Below, one piece after another: positions 32,097-40,573 of a stretch of 64,000 nucleotides of DNA. Position 1 is the first letter of the stretch, and each line of letters opens with the position of its first letter. The notes under the pieces were generated by a model. It saw only the letters and a list, made by a program, of their open reading frames with translations. It was not told the origin of the DNA and did not search any database. Made by a program: the position numbers and the translations under genes. Location of the stretch: NCBI GenBank assembly GCA_963724405.1, contig CAVRUQ010000011.1:496001-560000 (forward strand), read 5' to 3'. The DNA comes from CAVQBJ01 sp963724405 (GTDB lineage: Bacteria; Actinomycetota; Thermoleophilia; Solirubrobacterales; Solirubrobacteraceae).

Positions 32097-32230
32097 GCTC
32101 CTGCCGCCCGGGCAGGGAAGGCGACGGCTCGGCGGCGCCGTCGTGCCGCCTGCCGTAGCGCCCGCGAGGGGCGGGCCCGCGGGCCGAGCACGCCCCACGA
32201 TCACCGCCGGGCTCGTCGATCAACCTCCCC

Positions 32231-32623
32231 CTACGGCTTGACGACGAAGAAGTCGTTGACGCCCTGCCCCTTCGTGCTGCTGCCGCTGTCCGAGGCGAAC
32301 GTGTACAGCGGGTGACCCGCGTAGGTCACCTGACGTGGGCCCCGACCGCGGCTGATGGTGCCGAGCTTGGATTTGGACACCCCGGGCCCGGCCTTGGGGG
32401 AGCCGGTCAGCGGTGGCCAGATGGCCGCGCAGGTGCCCGTGCAGTTGCTCTTGCCGTTGCTGTCCTTCTTGTACTGGTAGAGCGTGCGGCCGCCGCTGGT
32501 GACGAGGATCCTGCCGAGCGACGACGTGTGCACGTCGACCGTCGTCGTGGCCGCGAGCGCGAGGCTGCTCGCACCGAGCGCGACCACGAGCGTGGTGGCG
32601 CCGATGAGGCGAGTTCGGTTCAT
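32231..32623 (-). CDS. Secreted protein with Y-x4-D repeat motifs (COG4315 type)
   Basis: 130 residues with a signal peptide (1-24). Two copies of the family motif are visible: GGRTLYQYKKDSNGKSNCTG with Cys-containing CTGTCAAIWPP, and YAGHPLYTFASDS followed by GQGVNDFFVV. These short secreted proteins are common in actinobacteria and often annotated as lipoproteins, but no lipobox Cys is present here. Biochemical role is unknown. It is divergent from the pyruvate-kinase-like gene. Confidence 0.85.
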   Translation of the reverse strand: MNRTRLIGATTLVVALGASSLALAATTTVDVHTSSLGRILVTSGGRTLYQYKKDSNGKSNCTGTCAAIWPPLTGSPKAGPGVSKSKLGTISRGRGPRQVTYAGHPLYTFASDSGSSTKGQGVNDFFVVKP

Positions 32624-32809
32624 CTCATTTCCTTCCTCTGGGGCGGGTCGCTACCGATGACGCCGCCGGCCCGGGAATCTTCCCACCGCAGCGCCGGGCA
32701 CGGCCGCACGGTGGCTAGCGCCGGGCGCAAAGGCTGCGGTCTTCCACGGATGCGAGCCGGGGTCGGCCCGCGGATTCGCGAGCCCCGCCCGGCGGCGTAC
32801 CCTCGTCGC

Positions 32810-34414
32810 GTGGCGACAGACGGCATGAGTCCCGGCGGAGGCGCAGGACTGGTCGGCGGGCAGCACGGCGACGCCGAGCACGGAGGCCGCGAAGCGGCCG
32901 TTCGCGAGCACGAGCAGGCGGCGCTGATCGAGCTGCTGGAGGCGCTGCGCGAGGAGCTGCTCCAGGCGGCCGAGGACTGGCGTCCATGGATCCACGGACG
33001 CGACTCCGATCGGGACGCGAGCGCGCGCAACCTGCTGCAGTATCTCGCGCTGCGCGGGCGCGACCTGCGCGAGGTGCAGGACTCGCTCGTGGCGCTCGGG
33101 CTGTCCTCCCTGGGGCGCAGCGAGGGCCATGTCCAGGCGAGCGTCGACGCGGTGATCGATGCCCTCACCGCCCTCGTCCGCTCGCCGCCGGCGCCGCGAT
33201 CCGCTCACCCGCCGATGGGCTTCACGCACAGCGGCGAGCTGCTGGCGGTCAGGACGGCGGCGCTGCTCGGACCGGTTCCCCGTCGCCGGCCGACGCGGAT
33301 CATGGTCACGATGCCGAGCGAGGCGGCAAGTGACGCGGCGATGGTGCGCGAGATGCTCGTCGCCGGAATGGACTGCATGAGGATCAACTGCGCCCACGAC
33401 GCCGCGCCCGAGTGGCGCGCCATGCTCGAGAACCTGCACCGGGCCGAGGATGAGACGCGGCGCCGGGCGCGCGTGGTCGTCGACCTGCCGGGGCCGAAGC
33501 TGCGCACCGGCCCGATCGCCTCGCCGCCGGCGAGCGACGCCAAGGGCGACTACCTGCGCCTCGGCGTCGGAGATCGACTGCTCCTGACACGCGAGGCGGA
33601 CATCCCGTCGTCGGCTCCCGCCGCGCAGCCGGACGCGCGCATCGTCTGTTCGCTGGCCGAGGCGTTTGCCGTCACGCACCGTGGACATCGGGTGTGGCTC
33701 GATGACGGGAAGCTCGGAGGCATCGTGGAGGCCGTCGAGCCCGACGCGATCGCGCTGCGCATCACGTCGGCCGGGGCGAAGGGCTCCAAGCTGCGCGCGG
33801 GCAAGGGGCTCAACCTGCCCGACGCGATCCTCGAGATCGATCTGCTCGGAGCGCACAGCGAGGACGCCCTGCGCTTTGCCGCCGAGTACGCCGACATCGT
33901 CGGGCTCTCGTTCGTCAGCCGCGCGCGTGACGTCGAGCGGGTCCACGCCTATCTCGACCAGCACGCCCGACCGGAGGTCGGGATGATCCTGAAGATCGAG
34001 ACCCGCCGCGCGGTCGAGCACCTGCCGGGGCTCCTGCTGGCCGCGCTCGGCGGCGAGCGGCCGGCCGGAGTGATGATCGCCCGGGGCGATCTGGCCGTGG
34101 AGTGCGGCTATGAGCGGCTCGCGGAGGTCCAGGAGGAGATCCTCTGGCTCTCCCAGGCGGCCCAGGTACCGGTGATCTGGGCCACCGAGGTGCTCGATCG
34201 GCTCGCGAAGACGGGCCGGCCCTCGCGCGCGGAGATCACCGATGCCGCGATGGCAGCACAGGCCGAGTGCGTGATGCTGAACAAGGGGCCTCGGATCGTG
34301 GAGGCGATCTCGGTCCTCGACGACATCCTGCGGCGCATGGATCGCCACCAGCGCAAGAAGCGCTCGCTGCTGCCTCGTCTCGGGGTCTCGGACTACACGC
34401 ACACGCTCCACTGA
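32810..34414 (+). CDS. Pyruvate-kinase-like protein lacking the C-terminal allosteric domain
   Basis: 534 residues. The first ~130 form an Arg/Glu-rich helical extension (LIELLEALREELLQAAEDW...). The catalytic barrel is pyruvate-kinase-like: AGMDCMRINCAHD for the usual AGMNxxRxNxSHG, VDLPGPKLRTG, a B-domain with WLDDGKLGG, GMILKIETRRAVEHL holding the catalytic Lys, ARGDLAVECGYERL, and WATEVLDRLAKTGRPSRAE. The usual TxGPAS start reads VTMPSEA, and the C-terminal effector domain is absent; the protein ends 35 residues after VMLNKGP. It may be a non-regulated kinase or a divergent phosphotransferase. GTG 32810 lies 6 nt after TACCCT, a leaderless layout; ATG 32825 is the alternative. Confidence 0.8.
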   Translation: MATDGMSPGGGAGLVGGQHGDAEHGGREAAVREHEQAALIELLEALREELLQAAEDWRPWIHGRDSDRDASARNLLQYLALRGRDLREVQDSLVALGLSSLGRSEGHVQASVDAVIDALTALVRSPPAPRSAHPPMGFTHSGELLAVRTAALLGPVPRRRPTRIMVTMPSEAASDAAMVREMLVAGMDCMRINCAHDAAPEWRAMLENLHRAEDETRRRARVVVDLPGPKLRTGPIASPPASDAKGDYLRLGVGDRLLLTREADIPSSAPAAQPDARIVCSLAEAFAVTHRGHRVWLDDGKLGGIVEAVEPDAIALRITSAGAKGSKLRAGKGLNLPDAILEIDLLGAHSEDALRFAAEYADIVGLSFVSRARDVERVHAYLDQHARPEVGMILKIETRRAVEHLPGLLLAALGGERPAGVMIARGDLAVECGYERLAEVQEEILWLSQAAQVPVIWATEVLDRLAKTGRPSRAEITDAAMAAQAECVMLNKGPRIVEAISVLDDILRRMDRHQRKKRSLLPRLGVSDYTHTLH

Positions 34415-34436
34415 GCGGTTCGCCGCCCGGCCCGCG

Positions 34437-35111
34437 TCAACCGGGCGTCTCTCCGCGAGCCGCCCGACCTCCATCGTCGACCAGCCCATCGCGCAGCGCG
34501 AACGCCACGGCCTGGGCCTGGCTGTGCGCTCCGAGCTTCGGCAGGATCCGCTCGATGTGCGTCGCGGCCGTCTTTCGCGTGATGCACAGGCGGGTGGCGA
34601 TGTCCGCGGTGCGATACCCCCGCACGAGCAGCGCCAGCACCTGCCGCTCGCGGTTGGTCAGTGCGGGACGGTCCGGCGCGCCGGCCGCGCCACGCGAAGC
34701 GCCGACCCGGCGACCGGACACCGGCGCGGCGCGTCCGCGGACGAGCCGCCGCACCCGGGCGAGGACCAGGTCGTCGTGCAGCGGCTTGGTGAAGTAGTCG
34801 TCGGCTCCGAGCAGGAGCGAGGCGACCTCATCGCGTGGGTTCGAATCGTTGGTCGCGGCCAGCAGCGCGATCGGCAGCGTCTCGCCGTAGCTGCGGCGCA
34901 TGCGGTGCAGGACCTCGAATCCGCAGGGGCCGGCGAGATCGACCGAGAGGATCGCGAGCGCGACCTCGGCCCGCTCGGCGCCGACGAGGGCTTCACCGCC
35001 CGTCGCCGCGGCCAGGGGCTCCAGGCCGAGGCCGGCCATGAGCTGGGCGATCGCCCGACGCACGTCGTCGTCGCGGTCTGCGACGAGGACACGCTGAATG
35101 CCGACAGACAG
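34437..35111 (-). CDS. Orphan LuxR/NarL-type response regulator, probable CTG start
   Basis: Receiver domain followed by a LuxR HTH: TNRERQVLALLVRGYRTADIATRLCITRKTAATHIERILPKLG. Receiver residues are recognisable: acidic DRDDD, a phosphoacceptor Asp in LSVDLAG, Thr in LAATND, and Lys in DYFTKPL. The best ATG/GTG start (35063) would cut off the first beta-strand and the acidic cluster. Reading upstream in frame restores GIQRVLVADRDDDVRR, and a CTG at 35111 lies 6-7 nt after GGAGG, so I propose that rare start (224 residues). The spacing after the phosphoacceptor Asp is about two residues short. No kinase gene is adjacent; it is convergent with the pyruvate-kinase-like gene. Confidence 0.82.
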   Translation of the reverse strand: MSVGIQRVLVADRDDDVRRAIAQLMAGLGLEPLAAATGGEALVGAERAEVALAILSVDLAGPCGFEVLHRMRRSYGETLPIALLAATNDSNPRDEVASLLLGADDYFTKPLHDDLVLARVRRLVRGRAAPVSGRRVGASRGAAGAPDRPALTNRERQVLALLVRGYRTADIATRLCITRKTAATHIERILPKLGAHSQAQAVAFALRDGLVDDGGRAARGETPG

Positions 35112-35381
35112 GGAGCGCCTCCGATCGCGTGTTGATCCGGCCGTCGGTCGGGCAATCTACCACTCGGTACCGGCCGAGTACGGCAGTTGCCCCACTGCGT
35201 ATCCCGGCCCTCGGATCGGGGGATTGGCGTATCCGAAGATCCGGTCGATGCCGACTGGCGAGCACCCGGCGGCGCGCATAGCGTGGAGTCGTGCCCAGGG
35301 GGGCGGCGCCGAGCGCTGACGTGCGCGTCGGTGCGCGCCACGTGCAGGTCGTCAGTCAACCGACTACCGGAGGAGAAGCAC

Positions 35382-37100
35382 ATGCGCAAAGCCCACGTCC
35401 GCCCGCGGCCGCCCGGCCGACTTCAACGATGGCGTCCCATCGCGCTGCTGCAGGTCGCCGCGGTCCTCTGTGTCGGTGCCCTCGCCGCCGTCGCCGCGCC
35501 GGTCGCCGCGGCCGACGGGCTCGGGAGCTGGCCGTCGGCCAGTCAGAGCATCCTCGGCAACCGCTCGCAGCCCCTCGACTTCGCCATCAACCCCCAGAAC
35601 GTCAGCCAGCTGGCCCCCAAGTGGGTGTTCACCGACCACGGCGATGTCTCGGCCACGCCGACGGTGGCCGACGGCGTGGTCTACTTCCCCGACTTCGGCG
35701 GCTACCTCAACGCGGTCAATGCGCAGACCGGCGCGCTGATCTGGCAGACGCAGATCTCCTCCTACGACGGTCAGCCCGGGCAGGTGTCACGCAACAGCCC
35801 GCTCATCGACGGCAACGAACTGATCCTCGGCGACAACGCCGCCGCCGCCCAGAGCGGCGGAGCGCACCTGTTCGCGGTCAGCCGCGCCACCGGGCACCTG
35901 TTGTGGAGCACCCAGATCGACAGCAACCCGGCGGCGGTCGTGACCTCAAACCCGGTTTCGTTCGGCAACGAGCTCGTGGTCGGAGTCTCCTCCCAGGAGG
36001 AGTTCGACGCCGAGAGCCCGACGTATCACTGCTGCGGCTTCCGCGGTGCCGTCGTCGCTGTCGACGCCAACACCGGGAAGTTGCTGTGGAAGACGTACAC
36101 GGTGCCCTCCAACACCGCCGGCGGCGGCGATACGAACACGCCGTGCGCCTCGGCCGGCCCGGCCGCCGGCTGCGGCTACAGCGGTGGCGCCGTGTGGGGC
36201 ACGCCGACGATCGACCCGCTCACCGGCCAGGTGTTCGTGGGCACGGGCAACAACTACACCGCGCCGGACGCGGCCGTGGCCTGCGAGAACGCCACGACCG
36301 GTGCGAACCCGCCCACATCGGATGCGAACTGCACGGCCCCCGACGACTACTTCGACTCGGTGGTCGCGCTCAACCTGTTCAACGGGAAGATCGAATGGGG
36401 CCACAAGGTCGAGGGCTGGGACGCCTGGACGGTCGCGTGCTCGGTCGGCAACGCGCCCGGTGAGACGTGGTGCCCGTCGCCCCAGAGCCCCGACTTCGAT
36501 TTCGGTGGCAGCTCGCCGAACCTGTTCATCGGCAAGGGCACGAACGGCCAGCTGCAGACGCTCGTCGGAGACGGGCAGAAGAGCGGCATCTACTGGGCGT
36601 TCGACCCGGCGACCGGGAAGGAGGTCTGGAACACGCCCGTCGGTCCCGGCAGCTCGCTCGGCGGGATCCAGTGGGGCAGCGCCTCTGACGGTCTGCGCAT
36701 CTACACGGCCGACGCCAACCCGTACCGGGTCCCGCAGACGTTCCCCAACGGACAGGCGGCCGCCGGCGGCTCGTGGGCGGCGCTCAACCCGCTCAACGGC
36801 GCGATCGAGTGGCAGACCGCCGTCCCCGGCGGCTGGCTCGAGGAGGGCCCGGTGAGCGAGGCCGGCGGCGTCGTCTACGGCTCCTCGATGGACCCGGTCC
36901 CGACCGACCCGACGATGTTCGCCCTCGACGCGAGCACCGGCAAGATCCTGTGGAGCTTTGCCGCCGGATCGTCGGTGAACTCCGGCCCGGCGATCGTCGA
37001 CGGCACGGTCTACTGGGGCTCGGGCTACGCCCACCTCGGCCTGGCGTTGCCCTTCACCGGTAACGACAAGTTCTACGCGTTCAGCGTGAACGGACACTGA
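35382..37100 (+). CDS. Secreted PQQ-type beta-propeller dehydrogenase-like protein
   Basis: 572 residues; signal peptide 1-44 (ALLQVAAVLCVGALAAVAAPVAA). The body is an eight-bladed-type propeller with repeated AVNAQTGALIW, AVDANTGKLLW, AFDPATGKEVW, ALDASTGKILW docking motifs of the quinoprotein dehydrogenase family. Adjacent Cys217-Cys218 (YHCCGF) match the vicinal disulphide that sits over PQQ in methanol and alcohol dehydrogenases. No haem c CxxCH motif, so an external electron acceptor would be needed. The best analogy is with polyvinyl-alcohol-dehydrogenase-like enzymes; the substrate is unknown. ATG 35382 has GGAGGAGAAG before it. Confidence 0.86.
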   Translation: MRKAHVRPRPPGRLQRWRPIALLQVAAVLCVGALAAVAAPVAAADGLGSWPSASQSILGNRSQPLDFAINPQNVSQLAPKWVFTDHGDVSATPTVADGVVYFPDFGGYLNAVNAQTGALIWQTQISSYDGQPGQVSRNSPLIDGNELILGDNAAAAQSGGAHLFAVSRATGHLLWSTQIDSNPAAVVTSNPVSFGNELVVGVSSQEEFDAESPTYHCCGFRGAVVAVDANTGKLLWKTYTVPSNTAGGGDTNTPCASAGPAAGCGYSGGAVWGTPTIDPLTGQVFVGTGNNYTAPDAAVACENATTGANPPTSDANCTAPDDYFDSVVALNLFNGKIEWGHKVEGWDAWTVACSVGNAPGETWCPSPQSPDFDFGGSSPNLFIGKGTNGQLQTLVGDGQKSGIYWAFDPATGKEVWNTPVGPGSSLGGIQWGSASDGLRIYTADANPYRVPQTFPNGQAAAGGSWAALNPLNGAIEWQTAVPGGWLEEGPVSEAGGVVYGSSMDPVPTDPTMFALDASTGKILWSFAAGSSVNSGPAIVDGTVYWGSGYAHLGLALPFTGNDKFYAFSVNGH

Positions 37101-37107
37101 GCCCAGG

Positions 37108-37142
37108 CTCGGTACCCCCGGCGGCGAGCCGGGGGTACCGAG
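37108..37142 (+). terminator. 15-bp terminator hairpin
   Basis: CTCGGTACCCCCGGC (37108-37122) pairs perfectly with 37128-37142 across a 5-nt loop, between the convergent PQQ-type and patatin genes. Probably bidirectional. Confidence 0.75.
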
Positions 37143-37160
37143 CAGCTCCGGTTGTGTGCC

Positions 37161-38363
37161 TCAGCTCGCCGAGGCTGCCGGAAGGGGCCCGGCCTGCCAG
37201 AGCTCGTCGACGTCGTGCGTCTCCTCGACCCAGCGCCGGGCGTCCTGCTCGCCGAGGGCGATCAGGGCACGGGCGAACTCGGGCGCGAAGAGCAGGAAGC
37301 TGAGCAGCGCGGCGTGCTGTGCGTCCGCGCTCGCAGCGGTGAGTCTGGCGAGCAGGGCGACGTCCGACGTGATCGCCTGCAGCGTCCCGGAGTAGTGCTC
37401 GCGAACGACCCGCAGGGCGCGCTCCCCGATCGAGTCGGGCCCGCCGGGCGCCACCAGGATGTACGGCACGAGGCGCTTGGTCGTGCCCGCCGACGGGCCC
37501 GCACCGGTGGCCAGCTCATTGACGCTCACGAGCGTCTGGACGTCGTTGGCCAGCTGGTCGTCGAGCAGGCCGATGAGGATCTGCGCGGCCCCCTGCAGGG
37601 CGTCCGGTCGCTGCTCGCCGGCCAGATCCGGAGAAGGCGGGGCCGCGGCGGAGGCCGCGACGACGACCACGCGCGCGGCGCCGAGCGCCAGCGCCGGCTT
37701 GATCGGAGTGTTCAGGCGGGTCCCGCCGTCGAAGTACCAGCCCTGCGCGCGTTGCGGTCGCGCGACGTGGGCGGCGGGAAAGATCCCGGGGATGGCCGCG
37801 GAGGCGAGCACGTGCTCCTCCGCGATCGGCGCGGCGACATAGTCGATCCCGCGGCGATCGTCGCGCGGCGGTGACCCGAGGCCGCTGTGGAAGACGACCG
37901 AGCGACCGCTGGTGGCCGACGTGGCGACCACGCCGACGGCGTCGATGCGTCCGGCGCGGACGTTCGCCTCGATCCGATCGAAGTCCACCCGCTCACGCAG
38001 CGTCGTCCGCAGCGGCTCGGGATCGAGCAGCGACGTGATCCGCAACCCGGAGACCCCGAGCACCTCGCCGGCGTAGGCGCCCACCCGCCGCAGCGTTGCC
38101 GTCGAGATGAGCCGCCTGGCCACGCCGCCCCACCGCATCGACTCCCAGGCCGCCAGCGCCTCGGCGATCAGCTCGCGCGCGGCCAGCTGCGCGTTGGCGG
38201 CCAGGAAGGTCACGTTGACCGCTCCGGCGCTCGTCCCGATCAGGACGCGCGGTGCCTCGCCCCGCTCCTCGAGCACCGGCAGCAGAACCGACAGCGCGCC
38301 GGCCTCGTACGCGCCGCGCGCGCCGCCGCCCGACACGACCAGCGCCACCGGGCCTTCCCGCAT
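37161..38363 (-). CDS. Patatin-like phospholipase
   Basis: 400 residues from ATG 38363. All patatin landmarks are present near the expected places: oxyanion loop SGGGARG (11-17), nucleophile elbow GTSAG with Ser45, and the catalytic Asp in WYFDGGTRLN (Asp212). These enzymes hydrolyse membrane lipids or fatty-acyl esters through a Ser-Asp dyad. There is no signal peptide, so it probably acts on the inner membrane face. Two further possible starts lie upstream (to 38414), but the family normally begins 5-10 residues before the glycine loop. It is convergent with the PQQ-type gene and divergent from the repeat protein gene. Confidence 0.9.
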   Translation of the reverse strand: MREGPVALVVSGGGARGAYEAGALSVLLPVLEERGEAPRVLIGTSAGAVNVTFLAANAQLAARELIAEALAAWESMRWGGVARRLISTATLRRVGAYAGEVLGVSGLRITSLLDPEPLRTTLRERVDFDRIEANVRAGRIDAVGVVATSATSGRSVVFHSGLGSPPRDDRRGIDYVAAPIAEEHVLASAAIPGIFPAAHVARPQRAQGWYFDGGTRLNTPIKPALALGAARVVVVAASAAAPPSPDLAGEQRPDALQGAAQILIGLLDDQLANDVQTLVSVNELATGAGPSAGTTKRLVPYILVAPGGPDSIGERALRVVREHYSGTLQAITSDVALLARLTAASADAQHAALLSFLLFAPEFARALIALGEQDARRWVEETHDVDELWQAGPLPAASAS

Positions 38364-38576
38364 GCTTGCGCCCACGCCGGAGAGCGTAGACGCCGACGCG
38401 CCGTGCGGACTCACTCGGGGCGGATGGAATGCGCGCGCCCCGGCGCGCGTCTACCCATGTTGTCGGCCGCCGGATCAGGGAGAGAACCCGATCCGGGTCC
38501 GCGCTCGGGCAGGCGTGATGGCCTGCGACAACCGGCTGGCCGAACCCACGGCGTGCCACCAACGGAAGGCAGAACC

Positions 38577-39566
38577 ATGAGCTTGTACCGCGCAATCACC
38601 CACCACCGTCCGGTCCGGTCGGCTCGACTCGGCTCGGCGCTCGTCGCAGCGATCCTTGGCCTGAGCGTCCTGGCCGGAGCGGCCGCGGCGGCCACGCCCT
38701 CACTCCCCGACGCGAGCGCGAACTACTCGTTCGCGACGCTGAACAACCCGGCGGACACGACGTTCAACCAGCTGCTGGGCATCAACCAGTCCGGCCTGAT
38801 CGCCGGCTACTATGGATCCGGGATGGCCGGGCATCCGAACCGGGGATACCTGCTCCCGAATGACGGCCACGGCGCCTATCAGAACGAGAACTTCCCGGGA
38901 TCGGCGCAGACGCAGGTCATCGGCCTGAACGACCTCGGCGTCACGGTCGGGTTCTGGGCGGACCAGAAGGGTGACAACTTCGGCTTCTACTCGACCGGGG
39001 GCCACCGCTTCCACGTCGCCGACTACCCGACGACCAGCGCGGCCAGCCCGGCCGTCGACCAGTTGCTCGGCGTGAACGACCATGGCATCGCGGTCGGCTT
39101 CTACAACGACGCCAAGGGCAACGCCCACGGCTACGCCTACAACATCGCCACGCACCGCTACAGCAAGGTCGGCGTCTCCGGCGCCACGAGCCTGACCGCC
39201 GCGGCGGTCAACAACGCGAACGACGTCGCCGGCTTCGAGACGAACTCGGCCGGAACGGTGGAAGGGTTCCTGCAGCTGAGCAACGGCAGGGTGTTCACGC
39301 TGAACGTGCCCGGCTCGAGCATGACGCAGGCGTTCGGGGTGAACGACGGCGACGTGGTCGTCGGCGACTACGTCGTCGGCACCGGTAAGAGCGCCATGAC
39401 GCACGGGTTCATCTGGGCCCCCGGGTTCGGCTTCGAGACCGCGGACGATCCGTCGGGCATCGGCGCCACCACGATCAACGGCGTCAACGACCATGGTCGC
39501 CTCGTCGGCTTCTACACCGACTCGTCGGGCAACACCGACGGCTTCCTGGCCACCCCGCAGGGCTAG
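38577..39566 (+). CDS. Secreted HAF-type repeat protein (GINxxGxxVGxY repeats)
   Basis: 329 residues with a signal peptide (1-39). The mature part contains about six repeats of a ~40-residue unit: LLGINQSGLIAGYY, VIGLNDLGVTVGFW, LLGVNDHGIAVGFY, AAVNNANDVAGFE, AFGVNDGDVVVGDY, INGVNDHGRLVGFY. These correspond to HAF-like extracellular repeats that should form a beta-propeller. No catalytic residues are recognisable. GGAAGG lies 8 nt before ATG 38577. Function unknown; probably surface or extracellular binding. Confidence 0.75.
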   Translation: MSLYRAITHHRPVRSARLGSALVAAILGLSVLAGAAAAATPSLPDASANYSFATLNNPADTTFNQLLGINQSGLIAGYYGSGMAGHPNRGYLLPNDGHGAYQNENFPGSAQTQVIGLNDLGVTVGFWADQKGDNFGFYSTGGHRFHVADYPTTSAASPAVDQLLGVNDHGIAVGFYNDAKGNAHGYAYNIATHRYSKVGVSGATSLTAAAVNNANDVAGFETNSAGTVEGFLQLSNGRVFTLNVPGSSMTQAFGVNDGDVVVGDYVVGTGKSAMTHGFIWAPGFGFETADDPSGIGATTINGVNDHGRLVGFYTDSSGNTDGFLATPQG

Positions 39567-39584
39567 CGGACTCCGCGAGACATC

Positions 39585-39621
39585 GGCCGGACCGGGCCGG
39601 GCCGCGCAATGCGGTCCGGCC
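39585..39621 (+). terminator. Hairpin after repeat-protein gene
   Basis: GGCCGGACCG (39585-39594) pairs with CGGTCCGGCC (39612-39621) with a 17-nt GC-rich loop, 19 nt past the stop. Confidence 0.48.
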
Positions 39622-39676
39622 CCGGCCGTCCCCGCCGGTCAGCTCGGACGCGGATCGCGGTCGGCGCGACTCCGCG

Positions 39677-40573
39677 TCACGCTGCCCCGCGCGGCAGCCA
39701 CGTGAAGCGCCGGGCGGCGAACAGCGCCGCGGCCGCGCCCCACACGGCGAGCACCAGCAGGTCGCCGGGCGCGAGCGCCGCGGAGAACGACGTTCGTACC
39801 GAGGCGAGGTGGGCGGCCGCTGCGAGATGCTCGATCGGGAACAGCGAACCGATGCCGCGCAGCGTATGGGGCAGGTTCGCCGTGGCGATCCACACGCCCG
39901 AGATGAAGTACAACGGCAGGGTCGTGGCCTGCACGATCGGCTGCGCCGCGTCGGGCGACCCGATCAGTCCGGCCACGGCGTAGCCGATGCAGGCGAGCGC
40001 GAGCGTGCCCACGACGACGGCGAGTCCCATGGCGGCGATCGCCCCGGCGCCGAACGTGACGCTCCAGCCGATGCGGGCGACGACGAGCAGCAGCGCCGAC
40101 ATCAGCACGGCGATCGCCAGCGTCGACAGCGCCTGGCCGCCGACGAGCAGCCAGCCCGGCGCGGGCGTGGCGCGACGGCGCTTGAGGATGCCGGTCTCGC
40201 GCGCGGTCGTGACGACCTGGACGAGATTGGCGTAGGCGGCGCTGACGATCGACAGCGACAGGATCCCGGGCACGAAGAAGCGCGTCAGGTGGACGCGCAC
40301 GCCGTCGACAACCGTCCAGCCGTTGCCGAACACGCCGGCGAAGATCACGAGCAGCAGGATCGGGAAGACGAAGGTGAAGAACCGCGCGCGTGGGTTGCGC
40401 GCGCTGGCCAACAGATCGAAGCGGACCTGATGTAGGAGCAGCGCGAGCGGTCCGCGCGCGGCGGCGGAGGCCCGCCCCCACTCGGCCGCGCCCGGCGTCG
40501 GCGACGGGGCTGCGGTTGCGGCGGCACGGGCGGCGTCGCGGCGGCGCCGCCAGATGCGGTAGAGGAGGATCAT
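39677..40573 (-). CDS. ABC-2 type transporter permease
   Basis: 298 residues. After a cytoplasmic N-terminal 60 residues come six hydrophobic segments of an ABC-2 permease (first FFTFVFPILLLVIFAGVFG; typical mid-segment YANLVQVVTTARETGILKRRRATP; SGVWIATANLPHTLRGIGSLFPIEHL before the last helix). It forms the channel of a drug- or lipid-type exporter with the ATPase encoded just upstream; ATG 40573 overlaps the ATPase stop codon (ATGA). Substrate not inferable. Confidence 0.92.
   Translation of the reverse strand: MILLYRIWRRRRDAARAAATAAPSPTPGAAEWGRASAAARGPLALLLHQVRFDLLASARNPRARFFTFVFPILLLVIFAGVFGNGWTVVDGVRVHLTRFFVPGILSLSIVSAAYANLVQVVTTARETGILKRRRATPAPGWLLVGGQALSTLAIAVLMSALLLVVARIGWSVTFGAGAIAAMGLAVVVGTLALACIGYAVAGLIGSPDAAQPIVQATTLPLYFISGVWIATANLPHTLRGIGSLFPIEHLAAAAHLASVRTSFSAALAPGDLLVLAVWGAAAALFAARRFTWLPRGAA

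Noticed and set aside
29493..32204. A 900-codon reverse-strand frame opposite the 977-residue beta-helix gene
   Set aside because: Arg/Gly-rich composition without domains, while the forward frame has a signal peptide, beta-helix and HYR repeats.
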